Assembly (NCBI GenBank): GCA_964551015.1
Contig: CAZKBP010000002.1
Coordinates: 186,001 to 250,000 of the forward strand
Direction: 5' to 3'
DNA: 64,000 bases
Source of the DNA: CAZKBP01 sp964551015
GTDB lineage: Bacteria > Bacteroidota > Bacteroidia > Cytophagales > Microscillaceae
Positions within the stretch are counted from its first letter, which is position 1. The number at the start of each line of letters is the position of its first letter. This document shows, one piece after another, positions 15,598-24,958 of the stretch. Below the pieces are notes generated by a model. That model did no database searches. It was not told where the DNA came from and worked only from the letters and a program-made list of their open reading frames with translations. The position numbers were made by a program, and so were the translations under genes.

Positions 15598-18042
15598 ATG
15601 AAAATTGCGCATAGCTGGCTCCGTGAATACATCAGCATACAAGAAGACCCCGAGTCTTTGGGAAAAAAACTAACGGCCTTGGGTCTAGAGGTGGAGGGGA
15701 TCTACCTTTTTGAGGAAATTCCAAGTAGTTTGGAAGGTGTTTTGATCGGTGAAGTACTTACCAAAACTAAACATCCGGGAGCGGATAAGCTAAGCCTCAC
15801 GACCGTAGATGTAGGCACATCTGAACCGCTTCCTATCGTGTGTGGAGCGGCCAATGTAGCAGCTGGGCAAAAGGTGGTAGTGGCCACGGTAGGAGCTACC
15901 TTGTATCCAAACGGAGGGGAGCCATTCGCCATTAAAAAAGCTAAAATTCGGGGTGAAGTTTCTATGGGAATGATTTGTGCCGAAGATGAAATAGGCTTGG
16001 GCAGTTCTCACGATGGTATTCTGGTCTTAGATACGGATTTGCCCAATGGCACCCCCGCGGCTGAATATTTTGAGCCTTTCCAAGAGCAGGTATTCGAGAT
16101 CGGACTCACTCCCAATCGGGCAGATGCCGCCTCACACTGGGGCGTGGCACGTGATTTAAAAGTACTGTTCAATCGGGAATTAAAGCGGCCTAATCTAGAA
16201 AAGTTTCACGTGGAAAGCCACGACCTATCCATCAGGGTCAGTGTAGAGAATTCCGAAGCTTGTCCTCGCTATACAGGCATTTCTATACAGGGAGTCCAAG
16301 TTGCTCCTTCTCCAAAATGGTTGCAAAATCGCTTGCGTGCGATTGGCCTCAAACCACTCAACAACGTAGTAGATATTACTAACTTTGTTTTACACGAATT
16401 AGGTCAGCCGCTGCACGCATTTGATGCCGACCAGATCAAAGGGCAAGAAATCAGAGTAAAAATGCTCCCGCGAGATACTCCTTTCGTTACCTTGGATGAG
16501 GTAGAAAGGAAGCTTCACCCTCAAGACCTCATGATTTGCGACGGCGAAGACCGAGGACTTTGTATCGCGGGTGTATTTGGGGGATTGCATTCTGGTGTTA
16601 CCGAAAATACTCGAAATGTTTTTCTCGAGAGTGCCTACTTCGACCCTGGTTACATCAGAAGCACCTCTCAGCGTCATGGCCTCAAAACGGATGCTTCTTT
16701 TCGCTTTGAGCGAGGAACCGACCCCAACATGGCCATTTTTGCCTTGAAACGGGCAGCTCTATTGATTAAGGAAATTGCTGGTGGAAAAATCGCCTCCGAA
16801 GTGGTAGATGTTTACCCCCAACCGGTTGCGCATTTTCGCTTTCCTGTTAAGTACAAAAATATAGACCGCCTTATGGGCAAAGTACTAGAAAGAGATTTTA
16901 TCAAAAGAACACTGAAAAACCTAGAAATAGAGCTTTTTGAAGAAACCGAACAGGGATTTGAAGTTTCCGTGCCTCCTTATCGGGTAGATGTAAAGCGGGA
17001 GGCCGATGTCATCGAAGAAATCGCACGTGTCTATGGCTATGACCAAATCGAGGTGGGTGAAACCATGGGGGCAGCGTATCTTGCGAACTTTCCCAAAAAT
17101 GATCCCCGTAAAATTCAATTCCAAATCAAACAGTTATTAGCAGCCAATGGCCTGAGCGAAATGCTCAACAACTCACTTACCAAACCCTACTACACAGAAA
17201 CGGTGGAAGGTTTTGACCCTGATAAAAACGTGAAAATGCTCAACCCCCTCAGTGAAGAACTGAGCGTGATGCGACAAACCCTGCTATTTTCTGGTCTGGA
17301 AACGATTGCTTATAATATCAACCGTCGTCAAAAAGATTTAAAACTCTTTGAATTTGGTAAAACCTACCAAATGCTTGCCCCGAGAAACTCTGAAGAAAAT
17401 CCATTAGCCAAATATGACGAGCAACACCACTTGGCTATCTTCTTGACCGGAGGAAAACAGGCCGAAAGCTGGCTTAAGCCCAGTGAGAATACGGCTTTTC
17501 ACGATTTGGCACAAGTTGTTCAGAAGGTGCTCCAAAAGACGGATGTCCGTGCTTTGACTTCAAAAGCCACGGAAAAATCCATCTTTACTTACGGATTAGA
17601 TTATGCCTCAGAGGGTAAGACGATTGCTCATCTGGGTCAGGTAAAACCGATCATCACCAAACTTTTCCAAATTGACCAGCCCGTCTTCTATGCAGATTTG
17701 GACTGGGAGGCGATTTTAGCGCAGTATCAAGCAAGTGTTCAGGTGGAAGAAATTTCGCGTTTTCCAGAAGTGCGCCGCGATTTGTCTTTATTGCTGGATA
17801 GCCACGTTAGTTTTGATGCCATCTACCAATTGGCCTATCAAACGGAAAAAAAATTAGTGAAAGCCATCAACGTGTTTGATGTTTATGAAGGGGAAAACAT
17901 AGAGGCTGGTAAGAAATCGTACTCACTCAGTTTTACGCTGGAAGACAAAACCGATACCCTCAAGGATAAAACAATCGAGAAAACTATGAATAAACTCATG
18001 CGAGCATTCGAGGAAGAACTAGGAGCTATCATTCGTAAATAA
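15598..18042 (+). CDS. pheT: Phenylalanine-tRNA ligase beta subunit
   Basis: An 814-residue subunit of the alpha2-beta2 phenylalanyl-tRNA synthetase. The ATG at 15598 begins MKIAHSWLREYI, the normal PheT N-terminus; the frame is open 46 codons further upstream but that part is unlike the family. Domains in order are the tRNA-binding EMAP-type OB fold (residues 40-150), the B3/B4 editing domain, the B5 domain (about 400-480), the catalytic-like core and the C-terminal FDX-ACB anticodon-binding domain (about 720-814, with RFPEVRRDLS). pheS is not in the window. Confidence 0.95.
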   Translation: MKIAHSWLREYISIQEDPESLGKKLTALGLEVEGIYLFEEIPSSLEGVLIGEVLTKTKHPGADKLSLTTVDVGTSEPLPIVCGAANVAAGQKVVVATVGATLYPNGGEPFAIKKAKIRGEVSMGMICAEDEIGLGSSHDGILVLDTDLPNGTPAAEYFEPFQEQVFEIGLTPNRADAASHWGVARDLKVLFNRELKRPNLEKFHVESHDLSIRVSVENSEACPRYTGISIQGVQVAPSPKWLQNRLRAIGLKPLNNVVDITNFVLHELGQPLHAFDADQIKGQEIRVKMLPRDTPFVTLDEVERKLHPQDLMICDGEDRGLCIAGVFGGLHSGVTENTRNVFLESAYFDPGYIRSTSQRHGLKTDASFRFERGTDPNMAIFALKRAALLIKEIAGGKIASEVVDVYPQPVAHFRFPVKYKNIDRLMGKVLERDFIKRTLKNLEIELFEETEQGFEVSVPPYRVDVKREADVIEEIARVYGYDQIEVGETMGAAYLANFPKNDPRKIQFQIKQLLAANGLSEMLNNSLTKPYYTETVEGFDPDKNVKMLNPLSEELSVMRQTLLFSGLETIAYNINRRQKDLKLFEFGKTYQMLAPRNSEENPLAKYDEQHHLAIFLTGGKQAESWLKPSENTAFHDLAQVVQKVLQKTDVRALTSKATEKSIFTYGLDYASEGKTIAHLGQVKPIITKLFQIDQPVFYADLDWEAILAQYQASVQVEEISRFPEVRRDLSLLLDSHVSFDAIYQLAYQTEKKLVKAINVFDVYEGENIEAGKKSYSLSFTLEDKTDTLKDKTIEKTMNKLMRAFEEELGAIIRK

Positions 18043-18095
18043 CCCAAATAAAGCATCCACGAGCCAAATAAAACGCGAACCAAGAGCCAAACCTC

Positions 18096-18392
18096 ATGCA
18101 AAACCAAGAACTCATAGAACGCTTGAGTACCTTAGAAAAAAAGGTCTATAAGCTTGTGGTGAAGGCGAATACACTACAAAAACAACTAGATACCACCATC
18201 GAAGAAAATATTAGCTTGAAAGAAACTATTAAAAATCAAAATGAAAAGCTAAATAACTTTCAAAATCAAGAAAATTTTAATAAAATTGTTACTTCAACAA
18301 TAGCGGGTACTGAAAGTACAGCCGATTTGAAGAAAAAGTTGGATGAGTATATCGCAAGCATTGATTATTGTATTAATCATTTGAGCAAATAG
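18096..18392 (+). CDS. Small coiled-coil protein upstream of zapA
   Basis: A 98-residue protein that is mostly coiled coil over residues 1-60 (LERLSTLEKKVYKLV-like heptads, then ETIKNQNEKLNNFQNQ), with a C-terminal part DLKKKLDEYIASIDYCI. It has no membrane segment. It lies between pheT and zapA in the same direction, a position usually taken by a small division-associated coiled-coil protein in Bacteroidota. A role with ZapA at the division ring is inferred from position only. Confidence 0.75.
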   Translation: MQNQELIERLSTLEKKVYKLVVKANTLQKQLDTTIEENISLKETIKNQNEKLNNFQNQENFNKIVTSTIAGTESTADLKKKLDEYIASIDYCINHLSK

Positions 18393-18457
18393 AAATCTAT
18401 CTTACCATACATATACTTTATTTTTTACGATTCAAAAGCATTAATCACTTCGTATTT

Positions 18458-18745
18458 ATGAAACAAAAACTTTCCATAAAAATCAAAATCGCGGATAGAG
18501 ATTATCCTATGCAAACTGAGCAAAATATGGAAAGCAAGCTTCGTTCGGCGGGTAAACTCCTGAACGAGCGCATCAAAAAATTTAACCAACAATTGGGCGT
18601 ACAAGATCGACAAGATCTATTGGCGATGGCGGCCTTCGATTGTGTGGTTGATCTCTTGTCTCTTCAGGAGAACGTTAAAAAATCTAATAGCCTAATCGTA
18701 AATAAAATAACCAGTATAGATGATTTGGTGAGTTCAGCTCTCTAA
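18458..18745 (+). CDS. zapA: Cell division protein ZapA
   Basis: A 95-residue protein with the ZapA pattern: the N-terminal strand region MKQKLSIKIKIADRDYPM, then NMESKLRSAGKLLNERIKKF and the helical LLAMAAFDCVVDLLSLQE segment. ZapA bundles FtsZ filaments. It directly follows the small coiled-coil gene (65 bp) and precedes the structured non-coding gap before rny. Confidence 0.88.
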   Translation: MKQKLSIKIKIADRDYPMQTEQNMESKLRSAGKLLNERIKKFNQQLGVQDRQDLLAMAAFDCVVDLLSLQENVKKSNSLIVNKITSIDDLVSSAL

Positions 18746-18965
18746 GCACAAGCTACGATACTTGACACGGTGATCTTTTTTGTCATCCTATCACTCCGAT
18801 ATTCTCCTTACTTTTCCTTTTCTCATTCGGGTCTATTTAAGACGCTATTGAGAATGCCTATTCTATCAAAAATAGTGCATTCCTAAGTGCATACAGCCCA
18901 AAAGCTGTTTAGACACTTGTTTTGTCATTTTACCAATTATTCATAATTTTTATGTCAAATAGATC
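18746..18965 (+). ncRNA. Candidate structured RNA in the zapA-rny gap (6S-like position)
   Basis: This 220-bp gap has no gene. It contains a hairpin at 18852-18882 (GAATGC and CTATT pairing with AATAG and GCATTC, one bulged base), a second hairpin at 18893-18908 (ACAGC/GCTGT), and a competing CATTC/GAATG pairing that encloses GTCT/AGAC. In enterobacteria the 6S RNA gene ssrS lies directly downstream of zapA. The assignment to 6S RNA is an inference from position and structure and was not checked against a covariance model. Confidence 0.35.
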
Positions 18966-20549
18966 ATGGAAATAATCATATATGTGGCGGTAGCCGTAGT
19001 ATTTCTGGGGTTAGGAATCCTAGTGGATCGCTACCTTTTGAAACAAGCCCTACAAAAGATAGAAGCTGAAAAGAAAGAAAAAGCCGAAAGCATCATACAA
19101 GATGCTGAAATTAAGGCCGAGCGGATTGTCCAAAAAGCAGAAAATACCAAAAAGGACAGACTACTGGAGGCCAAAGAGAAATACCTCAAGATGAAAAGCG
19201 ACTTTGAGGAAGAGGCCAATCGTAAGAAAAATCAGATTGTCCAAAATGAAAATAAACTCAAACAACGAGAGCAAAATCTTAGTAAGCTACTCGAACAAAA
19301 CAAACGCCGTGAATCAGAACTCACCGCGATCAAGGATAGCCTGATGGACCAAACAGAAATTATCGCCAAAAAGAAAGATGAAGCAGAAAAATTGCGTCAA
19401 TCTCAGGTATCTCAGCTCGAAAAAATCGCTAACCTCACCGCCGAAGAAGCCCGTCAGCAACTCGTAGAAGCCCTCAAAGAAGAAGCACAAACGCGTGCCT
19501 CCAGCTACGTCAAGGATATTGTAGAGGAAGCCAAACTTTCGGCCACCAAGGCAGCCAAGAAAGTCGTGATCGAAACCATCCAGCGTACCGCCACCGAACA
19601 CGCCATTGAAAACTGCGTGTCTATCTTCAATATAGAAAGCGACGATATCAAGGGTAAAATCATCGGAAGAGAAGGAAGAAACATCCGTGCCCTTGAAGCG
19701 GCCACCGGCGTAGAAATTATCGTAGACGATACTCCCGAGGCGATCATCATTTCTGGTTTTGATCCTGTACGCCGAGAAGTAGCCCGCCTCTCTCTCCAAA
19801 GACTCGTCGTGGATGGCCGCATACACCCTGCCCGTATCGAGGAAGTAGTTTCTAAAACCGCAAAAAGCATCGAAGAGGAAATCTCAGAGCTAGGAGAGCG
19901 CACGGTGATTGACCTAGGCATCCACGGGCTGCACCCTGAACTGATCAAACTAGTTGGTAGAATGCGCTTCCGTTCTTCATACGGACAAAACCTCCTCCAG
20001 CACTCACGCGAAGTAGCCAAGCTCTGTGCCACGATGGCCTCCGAATTGGGATTAAACCCCAAACTTGCCAAAAGAGCAGGACTTTTACACGATATTGGGA
20101 AAGTATATCCTGACGAAACCGACCTGCCCCACGCTGTTCTCGGTATGGAGATCGCGAAGAAGTACAAAGAGCACCCAGAAGTATGCAACGCCATCGGGGC
20201 ACACCACGATGAGATAGAAATGACCTGCCTCATCTCTCCCTTGGTACAAGCTTGTGATGCCATTTCTGGCTCTCGCCCGGGTGCTCGTCGTGAAGTCATG
20301 GAGTCTTATATCAAGCGACTCAAAGAACTAGAAGCCTTGGCTGTTTCTTTTGATGGCGTGAATAAATGCTATGCCATCCAAGCGGGACGAGAGCTCAGGG
20401 TGATCGTAGATGCTGACACGGTATCTGATGAACAGGCGAGTATGCTCTCCTTTGATATTTCCCAAAAAATTGAGCGAGATATGCAATATCCTGGGCAGGT
20501 GAAAATCACCGTGATCCGAGAAATGCGCGCTGTAAGTTATGCGAAATAA
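18966..20549 (+). CDS. rny: Ribonuclease Y
   Basis: A 527-residue membrane-anchored endoribonuclease that initiates mRNA decay. Visible in order: an N-terminal transmembrane helix (residues 3-21), a long coiled coil (about 28-200), a KH domain with IIGREGRNIRALE, and an HD domain with AGLLHDIGKV and the later AHHDEIE. The length fits the family. The next gene begins 15 bp downstream. Confidence 0.96.
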   Translation: MEIIIYVAVAVVFLGLGILVDRYLLKQALQKIEAEKKEKAESIIQDAEIKAERIVQKAENTKKDRLLEAKEKYLKMKSDFEEEANRKKNQIVQNENKLKQREQNLSKLLEQNKRRESELTAIKDSLMDQTEIIAKKKDEAEKLRQSQVSQLEKIANLTAEEARQQLVEALKEEAQTRASSYVKDIVEEAKLSATKAAKKVVIETIQRTATEHAIENCVSIFNIESDDIKGKIIGREGRNIRALEAATGVEIIVDDTPEAIIISGFDPVRREVARLSLQRLVVDGRIHPARIEEVVSKTAKSIEEEISELGERTVIDLGIHGLHPELIKLVGRMRFRSSYGQNLLQHSREVAKLCATMASELGLNPKLAKRAGLLHDIGKVYPDETDLPHAVLGMEIAKKYKEHPEVCNAIGAHHDEIEMTCLISPLVQACDAISGSRPGARREVMESYIKRLKELEALAVSFDGVNKCYAIQAGRELRVIVDADTVSDEQASMLSFDISQKIERDMQYPGQVKITVIREMRAVSYAK

Positions 20550-20564
20550 AATGCGCTACACTCG

Positions 20565-22316
20565 TTGAAATCTTTTCTCAACGTACATACATTTTTTTAT
20601 GCACTTGGAATAACTGGGCTAATCACTTGGCTCAGTTTTTCTATTTGGATCCTCAGCTATGACTATCTAGCCCTCACGGCAGACCTGATGCATTGGTATG
20701 GACAGGGCGAAAAATTAGCCCAATTCCGCGCTACACTTCTGACTCCTCCCCGCTTTTATTTCCTGAAAATCCTGTTGCTGCTCAGTGACTTGACTGGTTT
20801 GGCTTTGCTATTTTTTTGGAATAAAATTCTTAAAAGGATAGAAACAAGTTGCTCTATTATCTTAAAAGACGGCAAAAGCATCTACCAGCATATTTTATCG
20901 GAAATAAATACGACTACTCACGCGCAACGCATATTTTTAGGTGCAACCTTGGGTTTTATCTTATTGCTAAAAGTTTATATCCTTGTTTACTATCCTATTT
21001 TGGTAGATGAAATTTTCACCTATCTCTATTTCGTGAGTAAGGGTTCTTTGGTGTCTGCCGTGTATTATCCTGGTCCTAATAACCATATTTTTTTCAGCCT
21101 CATCGCTTCTTGGGGAGAGACGTTCCGGCCAATCCTGGGTGCGGAGCCAATTTGGTGGATGCGGGGCATTTCCGTGGGAGCAAGCATGATTACTTGTATC
21201 TTCATGTGGCTATGGCTTAAAAAAGAGCTGGGAATCTACTATGCTTTCACGGGGATTCTGCTCTTGAATTTGATCCCGATTTACACAGTTTACAGTGTAC
21301 TAGCAAGGGGCTACAGTCTTTTGACGCTCTGGGTTTTGTTAAACGCTTACTCCATGTGCAAACTCTTAGAAAATAACCCTAATCGGGTATGGAGCATTAC
21401 GTGGGTACTCAGTTCGGTCGCAGGCTTCTACACCGTTCCTACCTTTTTGTACCCTTGGTTGGCGCTCGGGGGGGGTGGCGTGAGCTTGGCTTGCTATCAA
21501 AAAAATCTAAACCTCGTGCGAACCATGGCGAAGCTCTCAGGTATTACTGTTCTAGGCACATTTCTGGTTTACTTACCTGTTTTTGCCATCAACGGTTGGC
21601 AGGCAGTATTGCGAAATGACTGGGTAAAACCTCTACCTTATGCGGAATTATTTCACCGATTACCTTCCTATTTGCAGGAACGGGCTGACCGGTTTTGGGA
21701 CGACCCGTGGGGTTGGAGTATTGGTGTTCATATGCTCCTTACGGTTTGGCTGCTTTATTATTTTATTTGGAGGCAGCGCACGGGAGCGATCCGAAACTGG
21801 TCATACTTATTGCTCTGGCATTTGCTGGCGCCTTGGCCTTTTTTTCTGTGGCAAGGGGTACTCCCGATGCCCAGAGTCTGGACTTATCTGAGCTTCTTAT
21901 GGGTTTGGGAAATTTTAATTCTGTTATGGAGCATTCACCTAAAGAAAAAATACCAAATAAGCCTATCCGCCGTGTTGATTTTGGGCATGGGAGTTTTATC
22001 CTGGCCTACTTATCAGCGTTTGGACGGAGAGCAAACCATTCACTACCAGATCGCGAAAAAAGTTTACGAGTTGGAGATTGACCAAGCTTGGATTGGGGAG
22101 GATACTTATGCTAATTATTTGTTGTACTATTACCAAAGGCGGCAAAGAAATTTAGAGATACAGCATGAATCTATTACCTTAGCCTCTTCTTATCCATTGG
22201 TCATTGTAAAGCGAGCCTCCACCGGTCAGGCAAAAAAAATCTTGAAAGACCATCAAGTTTGGATAGAAAATTCAGAAATAAGCATTTTTTTAGCGAAAAA
22301 AACCAACCATGAGTGA
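20565..22316 (+). CDS. GT-C-fold membrane glycosyltransferase-like protein
   Basis: A 583-residue protein with about ten to twelve hydrophobic helices. Near residue 145 the first large extracytoplasmic loop begins with VDEIFTYLYFVSKG, an acidic motif after a helix as in GT39/PMT/ArnT-type GT-C enzymes that use polyprenyl-phosphate sugars. Start is TTG at 20565; no in-frame ATG is nearby. It overlaps the next gene by 8 bp, so the lipid-linked transferase and the NeuD-like acyltransferase are likely made together for surface glycan or glycoprotein modification. Substrate unknown. Confidence 0.7.
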   Translation: MKSFLNVHTFFYALGITGLITWLSFSIWILSYDYLALTADLMHWYGQGEKLAQFRATLLTPPRFYFLKILLLLSDLTGLALLFFWNKILKRIETSCSIILKDGKSIYQHILSEINTTTHAQRIFLGATLGFILLLKVYILVYYPILVDEIFTYLYFVSKGSLVSAVYYPGPNNHIFFSLIASWGETFRPILGAEPIWWMRGISVGASMITCIFMWLWLKKELGIYYAFTGILLLNLIPIYTVYSVLARGYSLLTLWVLLNAYSMCKLLENNPNRVWSITWVLSSVAGFYTVPTFLYPWLALGGGGVSLACYQKNLNLVRTMAKLSGITVLGTFLVYLPVFAINGWQAVLRNDWVKPLPYAELFHRLPSYLQERADRFWDDPWGWSIGVHMLLTVWLLYYFIWRQRTGAIRNWSYLLLWHLLAPWPFFLWQGVLPMPRVWTYLSFLWVWEILILLWSIHLKKKYQISLSAVLILGMGVLSWPTYQRLDGEQTIHYQIAKKVYELEIDQAWIGEDTYANYLLYYYQRRQRNLEIQHESITLASSYPLVIVKRASTGQAKKILKDHQVWIENSEISIFLAKKTNHE

Positions 22317-22962
22317 TAATGTATTGAAACCCGTGATGATCTTTGGGGCCTCGAGTATGGGAAAAGTAGCCCTAGAAATTTTTAAGTCCAACCGAGTGGT
22401 GGTGTACGGTTTCTTAGATGATGATGAAAAACTGCACGGCCAAACCTTAGACGAGGTATCTGTGTTAGGCCGTACCGATGATGGTGGTTTCCTGAAACTA
22501 ATTGGGCAAAAGTGCGACGCATTTGTAGCTACCGATGAGAATGCTCTCCGCCAAGGTCTGGTAGAAATGCTCAAGGATAAACGCAAAGTAATGCCCGTCA
22601 ACGCCTTACATCCAGCATCTTACTTGGCGACCACGGCCAGCCTTGGGCACGGCAATCTCTTAAACGCCGGAGTATTACTGGGTAGTGAGGCGCACTTAGG
22701 GAGTTTTTGTATCCTCCATAGTCGGGTGGTCGTAGATCACGAGGCTAAAATTGGAGACTTTGTGCAGATTGGAGCGGGTAGTATCATCAATGCAAAAGTA
22801 GAAATTGAAGCAGGCGCTTTTATCGGGAGTGGCGTTACGATCGTTTCTGGTATCAAAATTGGTGAGAATGCCCGTGTAGGTGCAGGCTCCGTAGTGGTAG
22901 AATCTGTTCCCAAAGGAGCCACCGTCTTTGGCAACCCTGCCCAAAAGCTGGGTAAAGCTTAA
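22309..22962 (+). CDS. NeuD/PglD-like sugar O-acyltransferase
   Basis: A 217-residue protein. The N-terminal Rossmann-like PglD_N part begins with MIFGASSMGKVALEIF. Residues 105-205 are a left-handed beta-helix with hexapeptide repeats (GAGSIINAKVEIEAG, GSGVTIVSGIKIG, GAGSVVVES) ending in VFGNPAQ. Such enzymes acetylate amino or hydroxyl groups of nucleotide sugars or sialic acids. Its overlap with the glycosyltransferase gene suggests a shared glycan pathway. Confidence 0.85.
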   Translation: MSDNVLKPVMIFGASSMGKVALEIFKSNRVVVYGFLDDDEKLHGQTLDEVSVLGRTDDGGFLKLIGQKCDAFVATDENALRQGLVEMLKDKRKVMPVNALHPASYLATTASLGHGNLLNAGVLLGSEAHLGSFCILHSRVVVDHEAKIGDFVQIGAGSIINAKVEIEAGAFIGSGVTIVSGIKIGENARVGAGSVVVESVPKGATVFGNPAQKLGKA

Positions 22963-22967
22963 ACAAG

Positions 22968-23050
22968 TTCAAGCAAATAGCTGATTTACTGAAAGATACT
23001 TTCTCGCTCAGAAGAGGCAGTGTAAGAAGCTTCTCCAAAATTTGCTTGAA
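22968..23050. repeat. 83-bp inverted-repeat element with 11-bp arms
   Basis: TTCAAGCAAAT (22968-22978) and ATTTGCTTGAA (23040-23050) are perfect reverse complements enclosing about 60 bp. The right arm contains the TTG that serves as the -33 element of the following promoter. It could be a small mobile remnant or a switchable regulatory hairpin. Confidence 0.6.
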
Positions 23051-23075
23051 AAATATGAATAAAGAACTAATTTTG
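23046..23075 (+). promoter_or_regulatory. Bacteroidota promoter for the coiled-coil gene
   Basis: TTG (23046-23048), a 19-bp spacer, then TAATTTTG (23068-23075), matching TTG-N19-TAnnTTTG exactly. The gene starts 33 bp later. Confidence 0.6.
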
Positions 23076-23108
23076 CACAGAACTATACAGTCTTAACTAT
23101 TCAGGAAG

Positions 23109-24050
23109 ATGGAACAAAAAACAGCAACCGCGAAACAAGAGCGTAGAAGATTCGTACTCGTGTTTCTCATCGTGGGATTGGTACTCGCCAATATTATTCT
23201 TATTTATCTAATTTTACAAAATAAGAATGCCGCCATCAGCGACCTCGAGCGCGTCATGGCCGAACAAAAAGACTCCTACGAAAAAGAACTCGATGAAGTC
23301 CGACAAAGACTGGAAGCGCAAATCGAGGAAACCAAGTTGATCGAAACTAATAACCAAGAACTTCTAGACTCTCTACAGGCTCAGCTCGAGGAAGTAGAAG
23401 CCGACCGAGATGCTCTCAAAAATACCAACAACATCACCCAAAATCAACTCCAACAGTACAAGCTCAAAATTGAAGGCTACGAAATCCTGCTGCGTAAAAA
23501 AGACGAGCAAATTACTGAACTGAGGAAACAAGCTGATATTCTCTACGAAGAGGCCAAAGGGCTTAAAAATGAAAAAAATGAACTGATCTCTCAGGTAACT
23601 TCCGTAGAAAAAGAGAAAAGCAAACTACAGCAAAAAGTAGATGCCGCCGCCGTGCTCCAAGCCGAAAATGTCAATATCAACGCCGTTGACCCAAGAGGGC
23701 GTACGAAAAGTGGTGGTCAGTACCGAGGCGATAAAATTGATAAATTGGATATTTCTTTTAATCTATCCAAAAATGAAGTAGCCAAAATCGGCAACAAAGA
23801 CGTGTATCTCCGTATTCTCGAGCCCGCGGGCACCATCCTCTATAATCAGGATGGTAGCTCAGGCGATTTTAATCTAGCCAGTGGCGACAATGCCAAGTAC
23901 AGCGCCCGTCAACAGATTCTCTTTGATAATTCTCGCCAATTGGTTCGCTTTCAGTTTAACCGCAGTGGTGAATATGACCCAGGACGTTACACCGTGGAGC
24001 TATATGCCGATGGGCACCGGATTGGTACGGGAAGTTTTGACGTGAGGTAA
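23109..24050 (+). CDS. Membrane-anchored coiled-coil protein
   Basis: A 313-residue protein. A basic N-terminus is followed by one transmembrane helix (residues 16-37, VFLIVGLVLANIILIYLIL), then about 150 residues of continuous coiled coil (residues 42-190), then a compact C-terminal domain (about 210-313) predicted to be beta-rich, with YLRILEPAGTILYNQ, RQQILFDN and a closing YTVELYADG. I do not know a named family; similar proteins occur in Cytophagales. It has its own promoter and a strong terminator, so it is a single-gene unit. An envelope role is inferred. Confidence 0.75.
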   Translation: MEQKTATAKQERRRFVLVFLIVGLVLANIILIYLILQNKNAAISDLERVMAEQKDSYEKELDEVRQRLEAQIEETKLIETNNQELLDSLQAQLEEVEADRDALKNTNNITQNQLQQYKLKIEGYEILLRKKDEQITELRKQADILYEEAKGLKNEKNELISQVTSVEKEKSKLQQKVDAAAVLQAENVNINAVDPRGRTKSGGQYRGDKIDKLDISFNLSKNEVAKIGNKDVYLRILEPAGTILYNQDGSSGDFNLASGDNAKYSARQQILFDNSRQLVRFQFNRSGEYDPGRYTVELYADGHRIGTGSFDVR

Positions 24051-24091
24051 GCCAATAGCTATCCGTTTTATTCAAAAAATATTTTTTGAGC

Positions 24092-24119
24092 AAGTCAGAT
24101 CTTTGATCTGGCTTTTTTT
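24092..24119 (+). terminator. Intrinsic terminator after the coiled-coil gene
   Basis: A 10-bp stem AAGTCAGATC/GATCTGGCTT (one G-U pair) with a 3-nt loop, running into a T-run. Confidence 0.85.
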
Positions 24120-24169
24120 ATAAATATGCTAAGTGCCAACCTCTGGCTAGTTATGGACACTTGGCTCTA

Positions 24170-24919
24170 TCAATAGGGATTCTTATTCATTTTCTCCCAT
24201 AGCTCTGCACTGATTTCTTTCAATTCAAAGGGTAGTTGCATCTCCTCAAGCTCGATTTGCTCTTGAAACTCTTCTCCTAGTTCCTGCAAGTCCAGATCAT
24301 TTTCTAGAAAATACCAATCTGCCTTTACTTGTCCAGATTTCTCCTCTTGATAACTCGCCAAAATCTCGAGAATTTCCAAAAACCGCCGCGTGGCCGAAGT
24401 GTTGATGTAGCCCATCCAAAACTCCATCAGAAGCTTGCGCCCCGGTCGTGCCAAATACTGATCCAGCCAATAATGAATAGGCTCCACGGTCTCGATAGAA
24501 TAACTGCTATAAAACTCACCCGACAACTTAAGCCAGCCTCTTGCTGTATCCGCGGCAATCTGAGGATGATAATCCCCTCCGTCTATATAAAAATCAAATT
24601 GTTTTAAGGTAGCTAATAGCTCCGTGATGGGAGAAGGTTTAGGAATCAAATGATGTGCATAGAAGGCTTTTAAACGAGCGGAGGGAGGGAAATAGCTATG
24701 AGGCAGTGCTTTGGATTCGTTAGAGTTGAACACCCAAGTCAATAATTTATTTTGAACCTGCTGATAGCCTTGTATCCACTCCTCCAGTGGAGCCAATTCC
24801 TCTTTGGTGAATTTATGCACATCTCCTATAACCTCTACCACTCCCCTGAGAGCGTGCGCCTTGACCTTTGTAGTAATACCATAGTTGTTTTCGGAGCCTT
24901 CTATGACAAGATGATCCAT
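24170..24919 (-). CDS. SiaC/DUF1987-like protein with two tandem domains
   Basis: A 249-residue protein. The C-terminal half (about residues 115-240) matches the SiaC (DUF1987) pattern: LKLSGEFYSSYSIETVEPIHYWLDQYL, read in pieces as a strand, a short loop and a helix, then YINTSATRRFLEILEIL and KADWYFLENDLDLQELGEEF. The first 60 residues (MDHLVIEGSENNYG, then FTKEELAPLEEWIQGY) look like a diverged second copy of the same start. I use the ATG at 24919: an upstream TTG at 24961 lies inside a promoter box. SiaC proteins are small switches controlled by phosphorylation. The usual kinase and phosphatase are not adjacent here. Confidence 0.65.
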   Translation of the reverse strand: MDHLVIEGSENNYGITTKVKAHALRGVVEVIGDVHKFTKEELAPLEEWIQGYQQVQNKLLTWVFNSNESKALPHSYFPPSARLKAFYAHHLIPKPSPITELLATLKQFDFYIDGGDYHPQIAADTARGWLKLSGEFYSSYSIETVEPIHYWLDQYLARPGRKLLMEFWMGYINTSATRRFLEILEILASYQEEKSGQVKADWYFLENDLDLQELGEEFQEQIELEEMQLPFELKEISAELWEKMNKNPY

Positions 24920-24958
24920 GTTGCCTAATTTGCTTTTCTGACCTGATTCTTTAAAGCC

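Noticed and set aside
19505..20299. Long reverse-strand open frame opposite rny
   Set aside because: It is serine-rich and of low plausibility, a codon-bias shadow of a highly conserved gene.
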